From contig NC_023751.2 in the NCBI RefSeq assembly GCF_000499845.2, forward strand, positions 7,653,835 through 7,717,834: DNA of 64,000 bases. Reading direction: 5' to 3'. The notes under the pieces were generated by a model. The model saw nothing but the letters and a program-made list of their open reading frames with translations, was not told the DNA's origin and searched no databases. The position numbers were made by a program, and so were the translations under genes. How positions within the stretch are numbered: position 1 is the first letter of the stretch; every line of letters begins with the position of its first letter. The DNA comes from Phaseolus vulgaris. Lineage: Eukaryota; Streptophyta; Magnoliopsida; Fabales; Fabaceae. Below are positions 36,910 to 48,364 of the stretch, piece by piece.

Positions 36910-39900
36910 ATGGCATTCTATTCAACGGCGTCGTTCCGTCGCAGTTTCGCGCTCTGCAATCCGAAGCTGCAACCCTTCGTTTCAATGTCACTCTCTTCGA
37001 AGCTACCGTTGCACTTTTCCGGCAACGCTCGGTTCAACCGCAACCATGTCCACCACCACCCAACCGCTCTCAAAATTCGTGCTTCAAACGGAACCTCTTC
37101 ATCGGGAAGTGGCACCAACCTCGTCCTTTTGAGCTCCGCTGTCACCGTTACAACAGCTGTAGCCAATCGCGTGCTTTACAAATTGGCCCTTGTTCCCATG
37201 AAAGATTACCCTTTTTTTCTGGCTCAGTTCATAACTTTTGGGTAAACCTCTTTGTGCTTCTTGTAATTGAATTTGTTTGCTGTTTTAACTCTTGTTGAGT
37301 TCTTTGTTTCTTTTTATGGATTTCTTAGTGCATTGAGTAATTGTGGTTTTGTGTAACATAGGTACGTTGTTATATATTTCTCCATCTTGTGTATTCGGTA
37401 CCGAGCAAGAATAGTAACCGATGAGATGATGGCAATTCCGAAATTGCGCTTTGTTGCCATTGGGTTTCTAGAAGCTTTGGGATTGGTTTCCGGAATGTCT
37501 GCTGGAGGTACTGACTTTGTTCTTGTTTTTTCATTTCTTGTGTTTTAGCCTTCAACCGTGTTTTATTTCCATGCTTCGAAGATTTTTATACTTTCAATCA
37601 AGCAGAGATCACCTTAGAATAGTTATTATAAAACTCAACAAATTTACTATACTTGACTTAGATGACAATCTAAATCTTTTTATACTGTCACTGTGTGCAT
37701 GAAAATTAAATTCTTTCTAGTGGTTTTTTAGTGATTAAAAGCATTTAATAATGCCTATTGAGTGTTCAGTGTCCTTAGAGCACTCCTAATTTCTCTTTCT
37801 TGTTCAAAGTAATATTTTTATGGATAGAGAGATGCTATTTCAGTAAAATTGTTTCAAAAAGTGATATAGCTATTGTTGTTCTTAATACATGTGTAATAAC
37901 CTTAAAGTGCAGCCATTGTGGAAGAGAGGGAATACCATGGTCGCACATCCCATTGGAGTTGTCTGAATTATGTATATAAATAAATAGTATGTTAGGTTTT
38001 ATAGTGTATAACCACTAATTAGATGAGTGTGAAATGAAAAAAGTGAGTGTGACGTTTGAAATGTTTCTAGAGGAAAGAAAAGCGGAGGTTACAATTTTTT
38101 GTGACGAGTACTTTGAAAGTGAGTTTCCACCTTCTGCCAATGTATAGTGAATTAAAATCAAAATCTTTCCATCTTAACTCTGCTCTCAATTTTCTTCCAA
38201 ACATACCCTTAGTGTTTGCTCTCAATGTTTCTGAAATGAATGTTGATTACCCTCTGCAGCCTTACTTCCTGGACCAGTCATACCCATATTGAATCAGGTA
38301 TCTTAAATATTTTAAGCAGCCCTTTTCATCTAAGGATGAGAGGGGGTGACCAAAAAAAATATGTTTGTCTTTCTTTAAAACAGTATACATCTGCCATTTA
38401 TTTTACATAGCTGTGGAGTTTACTTTATTTTCTGATTTGCATTGTCATACATTTGGCAAGGTTTTATTTGAGAAAATATGTTTTTGTTTTACATGACTCA
38501 GATGTCATGCTACACAGCAGCGGTTGAGATTTTAGAATTTGATTGAAATGCTTTGATTCAGTGTAGTCAATGGTTTCTGGGAAGCATGATGTTTTTTTGT
38601 AATATATTCAGAATAGGGGACCTTATACTGATCAATGATTTAAACCAGCAAATTTATTGGTACAATAAATCATGGAATTTTGACTTTTATTAACTTGTGG
38701 CATCATAGAAACTAAGACTGTTTTTGTTTCTCACTACTAACCAAAGGTGTTCTAAAACCCATCATTCTCTTATTTTCTTGCAAAAATATTTTGATACAAC
38801 CAGCATCATCCAATTTACTTGTTCAAGGACAGTGTAGTCCATTGTTGTCCACGGATTGAGCTTGTTCTGTCTCTCACTCTGATGGCATAGTACCTAAGGC
38901 ATTTCATCGTCACATTTATAGCAGTCACTTCTAAAGTGTAGGGGGCTTGCTATTTTAAAACTTATTCAGTATGTTCTGATGGCATGGCTGCATCTGTGGT
39001 TTGTGCTCTGGGCCTGTCCTTATATTCCAACTAAGAAGGAAGAGAATGATAATATTGCTGTAAAATCTGTAGCATCTGCTCTCATTCATCACTGATGACT
39101 ATTCATGACTTATGCATATGCTGAGACTTTATTATTACTGTTGTTAGTTTAATGCATCATTATGTGTAATATTGATTTCTCAAAATACTGTTTATGAATT
39201 CTTCTTTTGCAGTCTTTTTTGGTTTGGCAACTAATGTTTTCCGCCCTTCTCTTGAAAAGAAAGTTCACAATCAATCAATTGGTTGGGTGCTTACTCGTAG
39301 CTTCTGGTGTTGTAGTCGCTGTTGCAAGGTAATTTGACTTTATAATATGGAGAAATTCAATATTCCCTATCTGTACTCTCCAATATTCAGTTTCTCATGT
39401 TGAGGTCACTAATCTGGTCAGATTCCTATTTGAATCAAGTATTCCCAAATATGTGTGGTGATATATGTGTGACAATATCAGACTTAACTTCTTATCTCCC
39501 TTTCCAATTGAAAAAAATAATGAGGGAACGGTCATTGTATTTCCCTAGATATGTGTGACATCAATTTGGTCCTCTGAAGCACTTTAGCATCATTTTAGCT
39601 ATGTAATCATAAAAAGTGACATCAGCAGTGTCCTTTGGTAAACGGATGACTTCATCATCTTGACGTCACTTTCTATCGTTCAAGGGCTATATTGATGTTA
39701 ACTTTCTTTGAAGGACCAAATGATGTCTCCATTTTTGTTAAGCTGAAATAGTCTACTTTTTAAAAAATACACTAATTACTTGTGATCAGTTTATGGACAG
39801 AAAGGATTTTACTATGTTCATTATCTCTTTGGTGTAAAATATTGTAATTTTATTGGTAAATGGGTGACATTAACATTGTTAATGGACTTTACAATTTTGA

Positions 39901-42900
39901 GGATCATCTTGGCATCCCTTTCTATTGTTCAAGGACTGTATTGATGTTAACTTTATTTGAACGACCAATTGATGTCTCATTTTTTGTTGAACTAAAATAG
40001 TTTACTTTTTTAAAAATACACTAATTACTTGTGAGTTGTAATTTTTATAGACAGAAAGGATTGTACTATGTACATTATCTCCTTGGGTGTCAAATAATGT
40101 AATTTTATTCTCCTTTTTTTTTTGTCTGAAGGGGTACATAATTTTAGGAAAGTTACCATAAAAATTTCTTAGCTAAATATTTCCATTTTAGGAATGGTTA
40201 ACCACTCATTGAATTGATTAACCACCAATTTTTTTTATTTAAATTGGAAATATTTTTATCAAAGCTTCATTGCTTCTAACCTTTTGAGTAATATTGTTGC
40301 ACGTACAACTTTAAGTATGCTTTCATTAAAATGCTAGCAGCCCAGGTCAGTAGCACAGGCTGTAGAAGCTCAAAAGCTGTAATATTGTCATATATTTTTG
40401 TTGTGGTTTTTGGGGTACAATTCTCATGCTAGATTGATAGGAAATTCCTTTTTTCACTTAAAATGAAGTGGACCCGTCTAATAATTAGTTTTCCATCATT
40501 GCAGTGGCTCAAATGCAGGTCAGATGCTCTCTGAAGTTCAGTTCTTTTGGCCAGCATTGATGATAATTTCATGTGCCTTTCAAGCTTGGGCTTCTGTAAT
40601 CAAGGTTAGTCAATAACCAGATGTTGACTTTTAGTTAAACCTTCATGCGGAACATTATAACCATGTTTTCTTGGTATTGCAGGAATATATTTTCATTGAC
40701 TCGGCTACTCGATTAAAGGTATGCTTTCTTTTTCTTTTTTTGGGGGGAGGGGGGGAGGTTGTATATAAGGTCACTGGACTACAGATTCCATTGACATTTC
40801 ATTCATGGGCATAATTTGGAGTCCCTTACATGTTCACATGCAGCACAAGTCACTGGACATATTTGTGGTCAATTCTTTTGGATCTGGGTTTCAGGTACAG
40901 CTTGCAACATAAATTGCAATGAACTAAGTGTGCCTTTCAAATTCTGCAAATAGCGTTTATTTCCAGTATTTTGTTAGTTTTTGCTTTATTTATTACATAT
41001 TTCTTGTTAGTTGCTTTGCTTCATCTTGTAATTGAAGAATGACTGTGGAAGAACTTACGTGAGTTCAAATTATATGCTCGCTTTCTATCTTTTTATATGA
41101 TTTCACAATGTATTACTTTTGTTTGTACCCTACAAACCGTAACTGTTAGAATACTTGGATAGTTGTACTCTTAGGAATCTTATTATATCAGAGTATATTA
41201 TAAGGCTATTTTTGTATTGCTTCTTTGTACTACATGTGAACTTGCCCTAAAATGTTAGTATAAATAGTTGTATCTGGTTAGTATTTTATATTATAACATC
41301 ACAGGAATTTTCAAAGCCCTGTAGTTAAATATTCTTTTTCCTTTTTCATCCAATCCAAAACAAAACATATAGTGGTAAAGAATATAACGGAAAGGTTATC
41401 TAAAATTTGTCTTATAGATAAGAGTTATAATGCTAATTCTAGAGATTTGAATTCACTATCTTATATGCAGATCTTGCTTCCAAAAACATTGAATATCTTT
41501 CATGCAAAGGATATAGTATCCAATAATTCCAAAGTTCCATTCTTCAGTTCCCAATACTAACAATGCACCATAAGTTACATTAAAGCATAAGTTGCTACTA
41601 TTTGCTTCTATCTGTGATGAAATAGACATGAATGAATAAGTATGCCTATTCATTTATTTTAAAGTTCTGGGGCTCTGCTTGGCCCGCCTTCTTTTTTTCA
41701 TCTATTTATGTACATTAGTCATATACATTTTGAAAGAGGGTTTATGTGGATTGTATTAAATCAGAAAAAAGGTATTTTGATTCTCTCCAAAGTTTGCTTG
41801 TTTTATTTAAAGTGGTTTGGATCGGATCAAAATTTTGGTGTTATTATGAGGCAGTAAAGAAATCCACAGAATACCCAATAGATTTTGTAAAAACTAATTC
41901 AAAGTGTTAGTCACATTCGTCATAATATATAAAATTTAGATTCAGATTATAAATCATTAGTCAAATCAATATTAAAAGTTCTAAATACTGTAATTTAACG
42001 ATTAAATAAATAAGCATATATATATGTGCACAAATTAAGTTTTTTGGTTTGGATAAGATGAAATTTTAAAATTGGAACAGAATACCGATCCAATCCAAAT
42101 GAAAAAGTTCATTTCCTTTTTTTTAATTATTTTTAACTGATTTTTGGTTTGGATAAGATGAAATTTTAAAATTGGAACAGAATACCGATCCAATCCAAAT
42201 GAAAAAGTTCATTTTCTCTTTTTTTTAATTCATTTTTAACTGTTTGTATTCAATTGGATTGGTATATGAATAGCTCTAACCTTAATCAAAATAGAGACTT
42301 TATCTAATCCAAAGAAAAAGTTGGCTTTCTTTCTTTTATTTCATTTTTTACTGTATGTAATTGAATTGGTTTATATGCACACCTCTAACTTTGATAAAAA
42401 CAGAGACTTTATCCAATCCTATGGCAAAGTTGGCTTTCATTTTTTAGTTCAATTTTTACTGTTTGAATTTATTTGGATTAGTTTGTGCACATCTCTAACT
42501 TTGATCAAAACAGAGATGTGATACTGTCAGCCTTCGATACTTGGAAGTGTGTTTTTCTTCTGAAAAAGTTTTCATAAGCAGCCCCCTTCATTTTAGGGTG
42601 GAAGAGCTAGTTTGAAACTTATTTGGGTATGACAACAAACTTTCTAAAATAGCTCATGAAAACAGTTTATTCCTATTTCTTCTTCAATTTTAAGTACAAC
42701 TTATACCTAAATGTTTACGTAACAAATACTTATTTATTAGGTCCTTAATTAAGTTGTTTACTCAATTATAGGCAAGGCAGTTTTTCTAATGGTTGCACTA
42801 CATTGGCTAAAGTTCCAGATATTCTCTTGTTGTTTATGTTTATTACTTGATTAATTATTGAATGGTACATTTATTATGGTTTACGTGATATTTGTTGTAG

Positions 42901-43972
42901 GCCCTTTTCGTATTTCTGTCTCTACCTTTACTTTCAAAATTGAGAGGCATACCATTTGCTGAACTTCCTTCGTATTTTAAAAGCGGTGCCGGTTGCTTTC
43001 TAAACCTTGGAGCTGGTAAACCAAGTAAGCTCTAATAAATTTGTAGCAATGCAATTATATATATCCTCACGTGGTTTCCAGTTCTTGTCTGCGTTTCTTT
43101 TTACACCTTTTGCTGTTAAAGTACTGTCAACATTGGGTACTGTGTATGATTATTTTCCTGGGTTTATGACCTTGAACTTCCAAACCACAACGGCAAGTTT
43201 TAGTAGTATGGAATTTAAAGTGGGTCTATAAGCCCTTGGCCTTTCTTATCTCAATTGTTAGATCTTGTGGTTATCACAAGGTTCATGTACTAGGATTATA
43301 AATGCTTGTAGTCCTTCAGGTAAAAGGCCGAATAATATATAAACAATTATTTAACCACGTCTATAACTAGATAACTTGGACTTTAAGTATTTTTAACCTT
43401 TTTTAATAGAACAATAAAAAATTTCATAATTTTAAGAAAACAATAAATTTCTATGTAGTTTTTGTCTTGCACCCATTAGATGATTTTGAATCTTGGTTTA
43501 ATTTTTTTATCGTCCTAATTTTAATATAATATGTATTCCTCTTCAATTTCTGTCTCAGGTTGTGATGGCGCTCCCCTACTACCTCTACTCTACATAATTA
43601 TCAATTTGGCATTCAACATATCCCTCCTTAATGCAGTAAAAACTTCTTCTGCAGTTGTAGCATCTCTTTTGGTAATGTTGTCAGGTACTCGTTAACTTTG
43701 CATCTCACTTGAATGTTTTTTATTGCATTCTAGCGAAACTGTGACTGGTAAGGTCTTTGTACATCAGGTTTTCTTAATAGCCTTTTAGCTCACGTGTGCT
43801 TATAATTTTTGCAGTGCCCATATCTGTCTATATTCTTTCTCTTCCATTACCATATCTTCCCGAGGGAACGAGCTTGAGCCCATTTTTTTTGCTTGGCTGT
43901 GCAATTCTTCTGTGTGGTCTTTTACTGTACAACACATCCCGACCTGTGAGGAACAGCTCTGAAGTGGACTGA
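36910..43972 (+). CDS. CLT: Chloroquine-resistance-transporter-like (CLT) plastid thiol transporter, 10 exons, 408 aa
   Basis: Exons: 36910-37241, 37362-37507, 38260-38297, 39213-39328, 40505-40604, 40683-40718, 40844-40894, 42901-43024, 43559-43684, 43815-43972, all with GT-AG borders and unbroken frame. The start is the ATG of MAFYSTASFRRSF. Residues 1 to about 60 are rich in Ser, Arg, Asn and His with few acids, a plastid transit peptide. About ten hydrophobic segments follow. Recognisable blocks are ARIVTDEMMAIPKLRFVAIG, GALLPGPVIPILNQ, SGVVVAVASGSNAGQ, FFWPALMIISCAFQAWASVI and SLLNAVKTSSAVVASLLVML. CLT proteins sit in the plastid envelope and move glutathione and gamma-glutamylcysteine between stroma and cytosol; Arabidopsis has CLT1-3 of about 430-450 residues. 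Which CLT this is cannot be told here. Intron 7 is 2 kb and holds tandem repeats and an LTR-like insert. Confidence 0.9.
41144..41304. mobile_element. Possible solo LTR in CLT intron 7
   Basis: The stretch begins TGTTAGAATACTTGGATAG, contains TATAAATAG-like text (GTATAAATAGTTG) and ends ATTATAACATCACA, which has the TG...CA form and composition of a small copia LTR. No clear target duplication was found; the boundaries are estimates. Confidence 0.35.
42046..42240. repeat. 100-bp tandem repeat, two copies, CLT intron 7
   Basis: GGTTTGGATAAGATG starts at 42046 and again at 42146, and the following AAATTTTAAAATTGGAACAG, ATACCGATCCAATCC and AAATGAAAAAGTTCATTT are the same in both. Near identity suggests a recent duplication. 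Confidence 0.85.
42240..42530. repeat. 110-bp tandem repeat, about three copies, CLT intron 7
   Basis: CTCTAAC at 42274, 42383 and 42493 marks successive units that share ACTGTNTG, TTGGATTNGT, CTCTAACNTTNATCAAAA and AGAGACTTTATC-type text. These units are more diverged than the adjoining 100-bp repeat, and the parts read like variants of one sequence. Confidence 0.75.
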
Positions 43973-44599
43973 AACCATTCCAGTTCTGAGGAGGAACTAT
44001 CAGCTAGGCACCCTGCCCAAAAGAAGGTCAGCCTCGAGACACTACTGGTCACGGTGAAATATATTTTCTCCGACATGTTCCAATTATACATGCTATCATT
44101 GTGATTCTTCTTTTGAGTGTCACTTAGTTGCTTTATGATGGTTGACTTCCTTATTCTTCCGCGGATCATTGTAACTTAAGATTGTGCATATATCTCTGAT
44201 CACTTGTTCTACATTAATACATAACAGAAAAATGCAATTGGCAGAAATGCAAGGTGCAAACATTTTTAAGGCATCTTTTTTAAGTTCGCTTTTTAACACA
44301 AAATTTAGAGTTCGGCATATTTAGATCAATTTCTCTATAAGTTCCTTCTTGGAGAGAAATATTAAAAAATATGAAATTAGTTTTTTTTAGAAATTAAAAC
44401 TAGCTTATACATAACTTACGTTATAAATTTTATGCTTTTCTCATACAATCTTTTATAAAAAAAATTATTTTAAATTTTATATAAGTTAGTTTTAATTATA
44501 GAGAAATTAAATTTCTTCTTTTTGTCTAAATTTTTCCATTAAAAAATGTGAAGAAAAACTTTTCTGTATTTCATTGAAAAGCCACCTTATTAATAATTA
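43973..44599 (+). other. CLT 3' UTR and spacer
   Basis: No gene is seen. The CLT 3' end probably lies within the first 300 bases, where several AATACA/AACAGAAA-type weak signals occur. The spacer ends at the target duplication of the next mobile element. Confidence 0.5.
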
Positions 44600-46061
44600 G
44601 GCTTTTGCTCTTTGCACCCCATCAATTCGAGCCTGCATCTCATCAATCTCTGAAATTCTGAAATTGTCGGCGTTTTATTTCGAACACAGCTTCCATGTGG
44701 CTTCTGGAGGTGGTGAAAGAAAGCTTGAGCTTAGGCAAGGTGCGACATATTTTCGTAATTGTCTTGCCACATGTTCCTCATAAATGCTCAATAATGACCT
44801 ATCCAGTGATACCAGGATAGGCTTCATCTTCCATATGGGATTTCTTAAGTTCAACATATTTTTCACTTTGATCACCTTCCATGATGTTAGTAGCATTACC
44901 ATACTGTCTTCTTAGAGATGTAGTTGGTTATACACAATCGACATGAGAATCTCCTCCTCTTTTATATTAATAAAATTATAACATAACACCACCAGCTAAA
45001 ACCACCCATTCATTTACAAAAACATAAAAAAATCATATTTTCGTATTAGGCTTTTCATAATAGATTTTTGGAATGGTCTTTTCATACTGATTTGTAAAAC
45101 AAAATCCAAAACATATTCTAGAAAGGCTACTCTGGAAAGCTATTCTAGAAAGTCTAATATCAAAATGTTCTGAAAAGTCAAATCTGGGAATATGTTCAGA
45201 ATTAAAATTTGGAAGCCAATCAATCATACACTCCCCACCCTCTTGAATCTACTTTTCGCAATAATACTCTATTACCAATATCAAAAGTGTATTGGTATAT
45301 TGGTATAGGTCGAACGGGCAATACCTTGTCTTAGCTATTACAGTTGTGTCGACTGATGGATCCACATCCAGGTGGGTCGATCGACACTCTCGGTTTAATC
45401 ACGTTCAATCAAGGTCAGTAAAGTTAAGTCATTATTAAGAACTAGGTAATACGCCTCTAAGTAGGATCCAACTAACTAATTTGGCCCAACAATGTAGGCC
45501 TATTAAAATAATTTTGATAAATAGCGCACATTTCAAGAAACAGATACGTCATTTATTACTGTGGTCTGACAACCGAGTGTCGAACCCCCTTTGCTGACTT
45601 GAGGGTCAGAGTGTCTTTTGCAGGTACCCCCATTCAGTATTCTCTAAAAGATCGAGTGGTCGAGCAACTGAGATCGAAGGAGTAGCAAGAAGTTTAGAAG
45701 AGGAAGCTGAGGCATTGAGCAATCGTCCTTAGGAAGGAGGAAGACGAAGCTCATCAATAGTTCTCTAGGTCTCATCTCCCTAGCAGGAACAAAAAGTTAA
45801 AAGAATAAAAACATGAAATCATTTGTATTCTTCAAAGAACTACACGTTAAATCTCTGCCAATCACTACTAGAAACCAAGAAGAATGCACCCAAAATCACC
45901 AACACTTGAGGATCCTACAAAACCACTCAAAATGGAGAAATTGCATAACCCAGGCACTGAAGCAGTAGAACAAAAAATGCAGAGAGGGTAGAGCAATCTT
46001 ATATAAAAACTGAGGATATTTTTGTCATTTCATATCAATGATGGTGCAGGAAGCAAAAGCC
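44600..46061. mobile_element. MULE-family non-autonomous element 1 (1462 bp)
   Basis: The left end GGCTTTTGCTCTTTGCACCC (44600) is matched in inverted orientation by the right end, which on the complement reads GGCTTTTGCTTCCTGCACCA (from 46061 leftwards). The 9 bases outside are TAATAATTA on the left and TAATAATCG on the right, seven identical, as for a diverged 9-bp Mutator-type target duplication. The interior has no intact ORF; a 75-codon minus-strand frame at 44675-44902 is unrecognised. A gypsy-type LTR fragment lies inside at 45290-45700. Confidence 0.6.
45290..45700 (+). mobile_element. Ty3/gypsy-type LTR fragment
   Basis: The segment contains GGTCGATCGACACTCTCGG, TTAAGAACTAGGTAATACGC, GGCCCAACAATGTAGGCC and a 3' part TGACTTGAGGGTCAGAGTG followed by GCAGGTACCCCC. 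That last arrangement (TTGAGCGTCGGAGTG...GCAGGTACCC in better-kept copies) is one I know from plant gypsy LTRs near their 3' end. No internal domain was found beside it, so it is a solo or captured fragment. Confidence 0.55.
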
Positions 46062-46342
46062 TAATAATCGTATATACATTTTAAACAAGGCTATTTCTCC
46101 CTGCACCATATCATTTTTTTTATATGTATCTAGCATAACTTTTTAAACTTAACTTTGTCCTTGTCTCCTTTGTTTTGAAAAAAGCTACATAGAAGTTTGG
46201 TGTTCGTTTAGCTGCAGAGGTGCTAGTGTTGGTGCAGTGGTTGCTTTGGTGGTGGAAGGAATGTTTCACTCTTAGTTGTGGTGCACATTGTTCTAAGGTA
46301 AGAAACCATTGTGCATGTTCGTTTTCGTCATTTTTTGAGTTG

Positions 46343-46632
46343 AGAGATGTTCCTGGATAACGATATCCAGAAGTCTGGATATATGCTTACGGATGCATGA
46401 ATTTGGAAAGCAATGTCACGACCTCCGAATATAAAAATCCAGAAGGTAATTATGATTTTCAATTTAAGGTTCTGAATGCACGTGTCCAAAAGGAAGATAT
46501 GAGTTTCGGATATCCATATCCAAAAGTGGTTTCTAAGTTTTGGATGTTCATATTCGAAAGTGTTTTCTCTTTTACAGATTGCCATATCCGGAATGTTTTG
46601 ATGAAGCTTACGGATATTAATATCTAGAAGGA
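46343..46632. repeat. Left subterminal array of CGGATATNNATATCCG-type motifs
   Basis: Degenerate units such as CGATATCCAGAAGTCTGGAT, TTCGGATATCCATATCCAAA and TACGGATATTAATATCTAGA recur irregularly. Each unit is an imperfect palindrome. The same motif recurs at 47400-47680 on the other side of the MULE ORF. Confidence 0.6.
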
Positions 46633-46665
46633 AACTAATATGTGTTTTTTTTCCATCATTGACAA

Positions 46666-47295
46666 TGGATACAGTGGACTCATACATGGGAATTTCAGGG
46701 GAGATTGATGTGTGAGATGGATTAGAGGATGTTGATTTGGAGCAGCCAATAACTTATAATGTGTTAGATAATGAACATAAGGCACATGAGTGTAGTGAGG
46801 CGTTTTCTACAAATGAGGTAAGGTAAATGTTAGGCGTGTGAATTGTAGTTTATGAATGATTTAAAAATTTGGCATATGTTATTGTAGGTATTTCGTAATC
46901 GAGAGGAGTTGTTAGAGTGAGCAAGAAGTGTTGGCTATAGTTATGAATTTGTTATTGTTATATTAAGGTCGCATACATGGACAGGGTAGCGAGGAAGAAT
47001 GACGTATGTATTATTAGGTTGTGAGAGAGAAGGTAAATACAAACAGTATAAAAAAGACATAGATATCAGTCGAACTGAAAGAAGAAAATGTGAGTGTCCT
47101 TTCAGATTACGAGCCAAACCCATCAAAGATGGTCTATGGTGAATGGTTGAATTAATTTGTGGTTCTCACAATCATGATTTGGCAGAGACATTGGTGGGTC
47201 ATTTGTATGTTGGAAGGTTAAGTGTTGAGAAAAAAGTTATGGTTGAGGATATGACTAAGATTTCAGTGAAGCCTAGAAATATTAAACGTTTGTAA
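46666..47295 (+). pseudogene. FAR1/MULE-type transposase N-terminal region, broken and truncated
   Basis: A first segment (46666-46815) reads MDTVDSYMGISGEID, then LEDVDLEQPITYNVLDNE. A GTAAG donor-like site near 46817 and a TTGTAG acceptor at 46887 flank a probable intron. From 46888 the frame reads VFRNREELLE, SVGYSYEFVIVILRS, MTYVLLGCEREGKYKQYKKD, RKCECPFRLRAKP, MVELICGSHNHDLAETLVGH and GRLSVEKKVMVEDMTK. This is the zinc-binding (WRKY/GCM1-like, C-C-H-H) N-terminal domain shared by FAR1-related proteins and MULE transposases. Three in-frame stops occur (two TGA, one TAG). The DDE catalytic core and SWIM finger are absent, so the ORF cannot be active. Confidence 0.75.
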
Positions 47296-47399
47296 TAGAT
47301 ACTTAATTTTCATGTTTTAGGATGTTTAATGATTTGAATACATCTATTTGAAATACATTAATTTCTAACGCATTCATTTATGCTCTTACATTCAACCTA

Positions 47400-47680
47400 G
47401 CCATGCCTACGGATGTCAATATCCAGAAGCCACGTATCTACCTACGAATGCCAATATCCATAATTGTCATGTTTGCCTACGGATGCCAATATTCGGAAGT
47501 CATATCTTAGGCTACGGATATTGACATTCGGAATTGTCAGCTTTGCTTACGGATTTTGGCATCCTTAACTATCATGTTTGTCTACGGATGTTGTCATCCA
47601 TAATTGAACTCGTTGACTACATACATCATTATCCGAAAGTCACCATCATGCTTCTGGATGTGGTTATCCGAAAGTCAAAC
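47400..47680. repeat. Right subterminal array of CTACGGAT...ATATCCGNAAGTC motifs
   Basis: About eight degenerate units of roughly 35-40 bp, for example CTACGGATGTCAATATCCAG, CTACGGATGCCAATATTCGG and CTACGGATATTGACATTCGG, most followed by AAGTCA or AATTGTCA. It mirrors the array left of the MULE ORF. Confidence 0.7.
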
Positions 47681-47846
47681 AATGATCCAAAAGAATGAGT
47701 GTAGTGTGGTAGTGCTGGGTACAACTTAAATCTAACTTGGTAAAATAGTCATTTCACATTAACCTGTTGGATGTCAATCTAAAATGATATGGTGCAGTAA
47801 GAATATGCCATCAAGCAAAAGTTTGGTTAACTACCATATTATACAA

Positions 47847-48355
47847 GCTCTTACTTCTTGCACAGCCACAATTCTTAAAATGATCAATTTTACCTCTTCT
47901 AAAGTCACTTATGGATTGCTCGTTATGAAATTTTTTCCATAATATGTTTTTCAAAAATTATAAAATACATTCTAAAACACGTTTTCTCTTAAACAGAATG
48001 AGATTTTAGGAATAAGATTTTCATAATCAAATTTTCAAAACATATATAACACTTTCTGGAATGTTTTTTCAGAATGAGTTTTTAGAAGAAGCATTCCAAA
48101 GCACATTTCATGAGTTCCGGAAAAAGTTTTTCAAAACATATTTTATGGAAAGAGATTTTCAAAATGAGATTTTTTTCGCTCTTCTTCCTTCTCTTCTTCT
48201 TCTACACTAGTGATGATGTAACAACAATGACGACAGTGTTGATGGTGGTAGCGGTGGTGGACTATACTGAGGAAGAAGCAAGGAGGACAATTCGGTTATT
48301 TTACCTACTGTGAGGGTGCAAGTTCAAAAGTGGAGGGTGCATGAAGCAAAAGTCT
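47847..48355. mobile_element. MULE-family non-autonomous element 3 (about 509 bp)
   Basis: The left end GCTCTTACTTCTTGCACAGC (47847) pairs with the right end, which on the complement reads AGACTTTTGCTTCATGCACC (from 48355). The flanking 9-mers ATTATACAA (47838-47846) and ATTATATAA (48356-48364) differ at one position, a good Mutator-type target duplication. The interior is T-rich and repetitive (TTTTCAAAACATAT, TTCTGGAATG). A 67-codon frame at 48110-48313 looks accidental. Confidence 0.6.
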
Positions 48356-48364
48356 ATTATATAA

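Larger units (their letters stand above)
46037..47809 (+). mobile_element. MULE-family element 2, carrying a FAR1/MULE-like ORF
   Basis: The element proper runs from GGCTATTTCTCCCTGCACCA (46089) to an inverted copy ending at 47809, which on the complement reads GGCATATTCTTACTGCACCA; both continue ATATCATTTT. Just to the left, 46037-46061, is the right terminus of element 1, so the two elements are only 27 bp apart. Flanking 9-mers (TTTAAACAA and ATCAAGCAA) agree at 6 of 9 positions, a weak target duplication. The interior has a broken MULE-type ORF and, on both sides of it, arrays of a palindromic CGGATAT-type motif. Confidence 0.6.

Noticed and set aside
36879..37298. 139-codon plus-strand frame at the start of the CLT gene
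   Set aside because: It runs through the first intron donor in another phase. The frame starting at 36910 splices into nine further CLT exons.
44675..44902. 75-codon minus-strand frame as a host gene
   Set aside because: It lies at the edge of a MULE-family element, has no known motif, and has no neighbouring exons.
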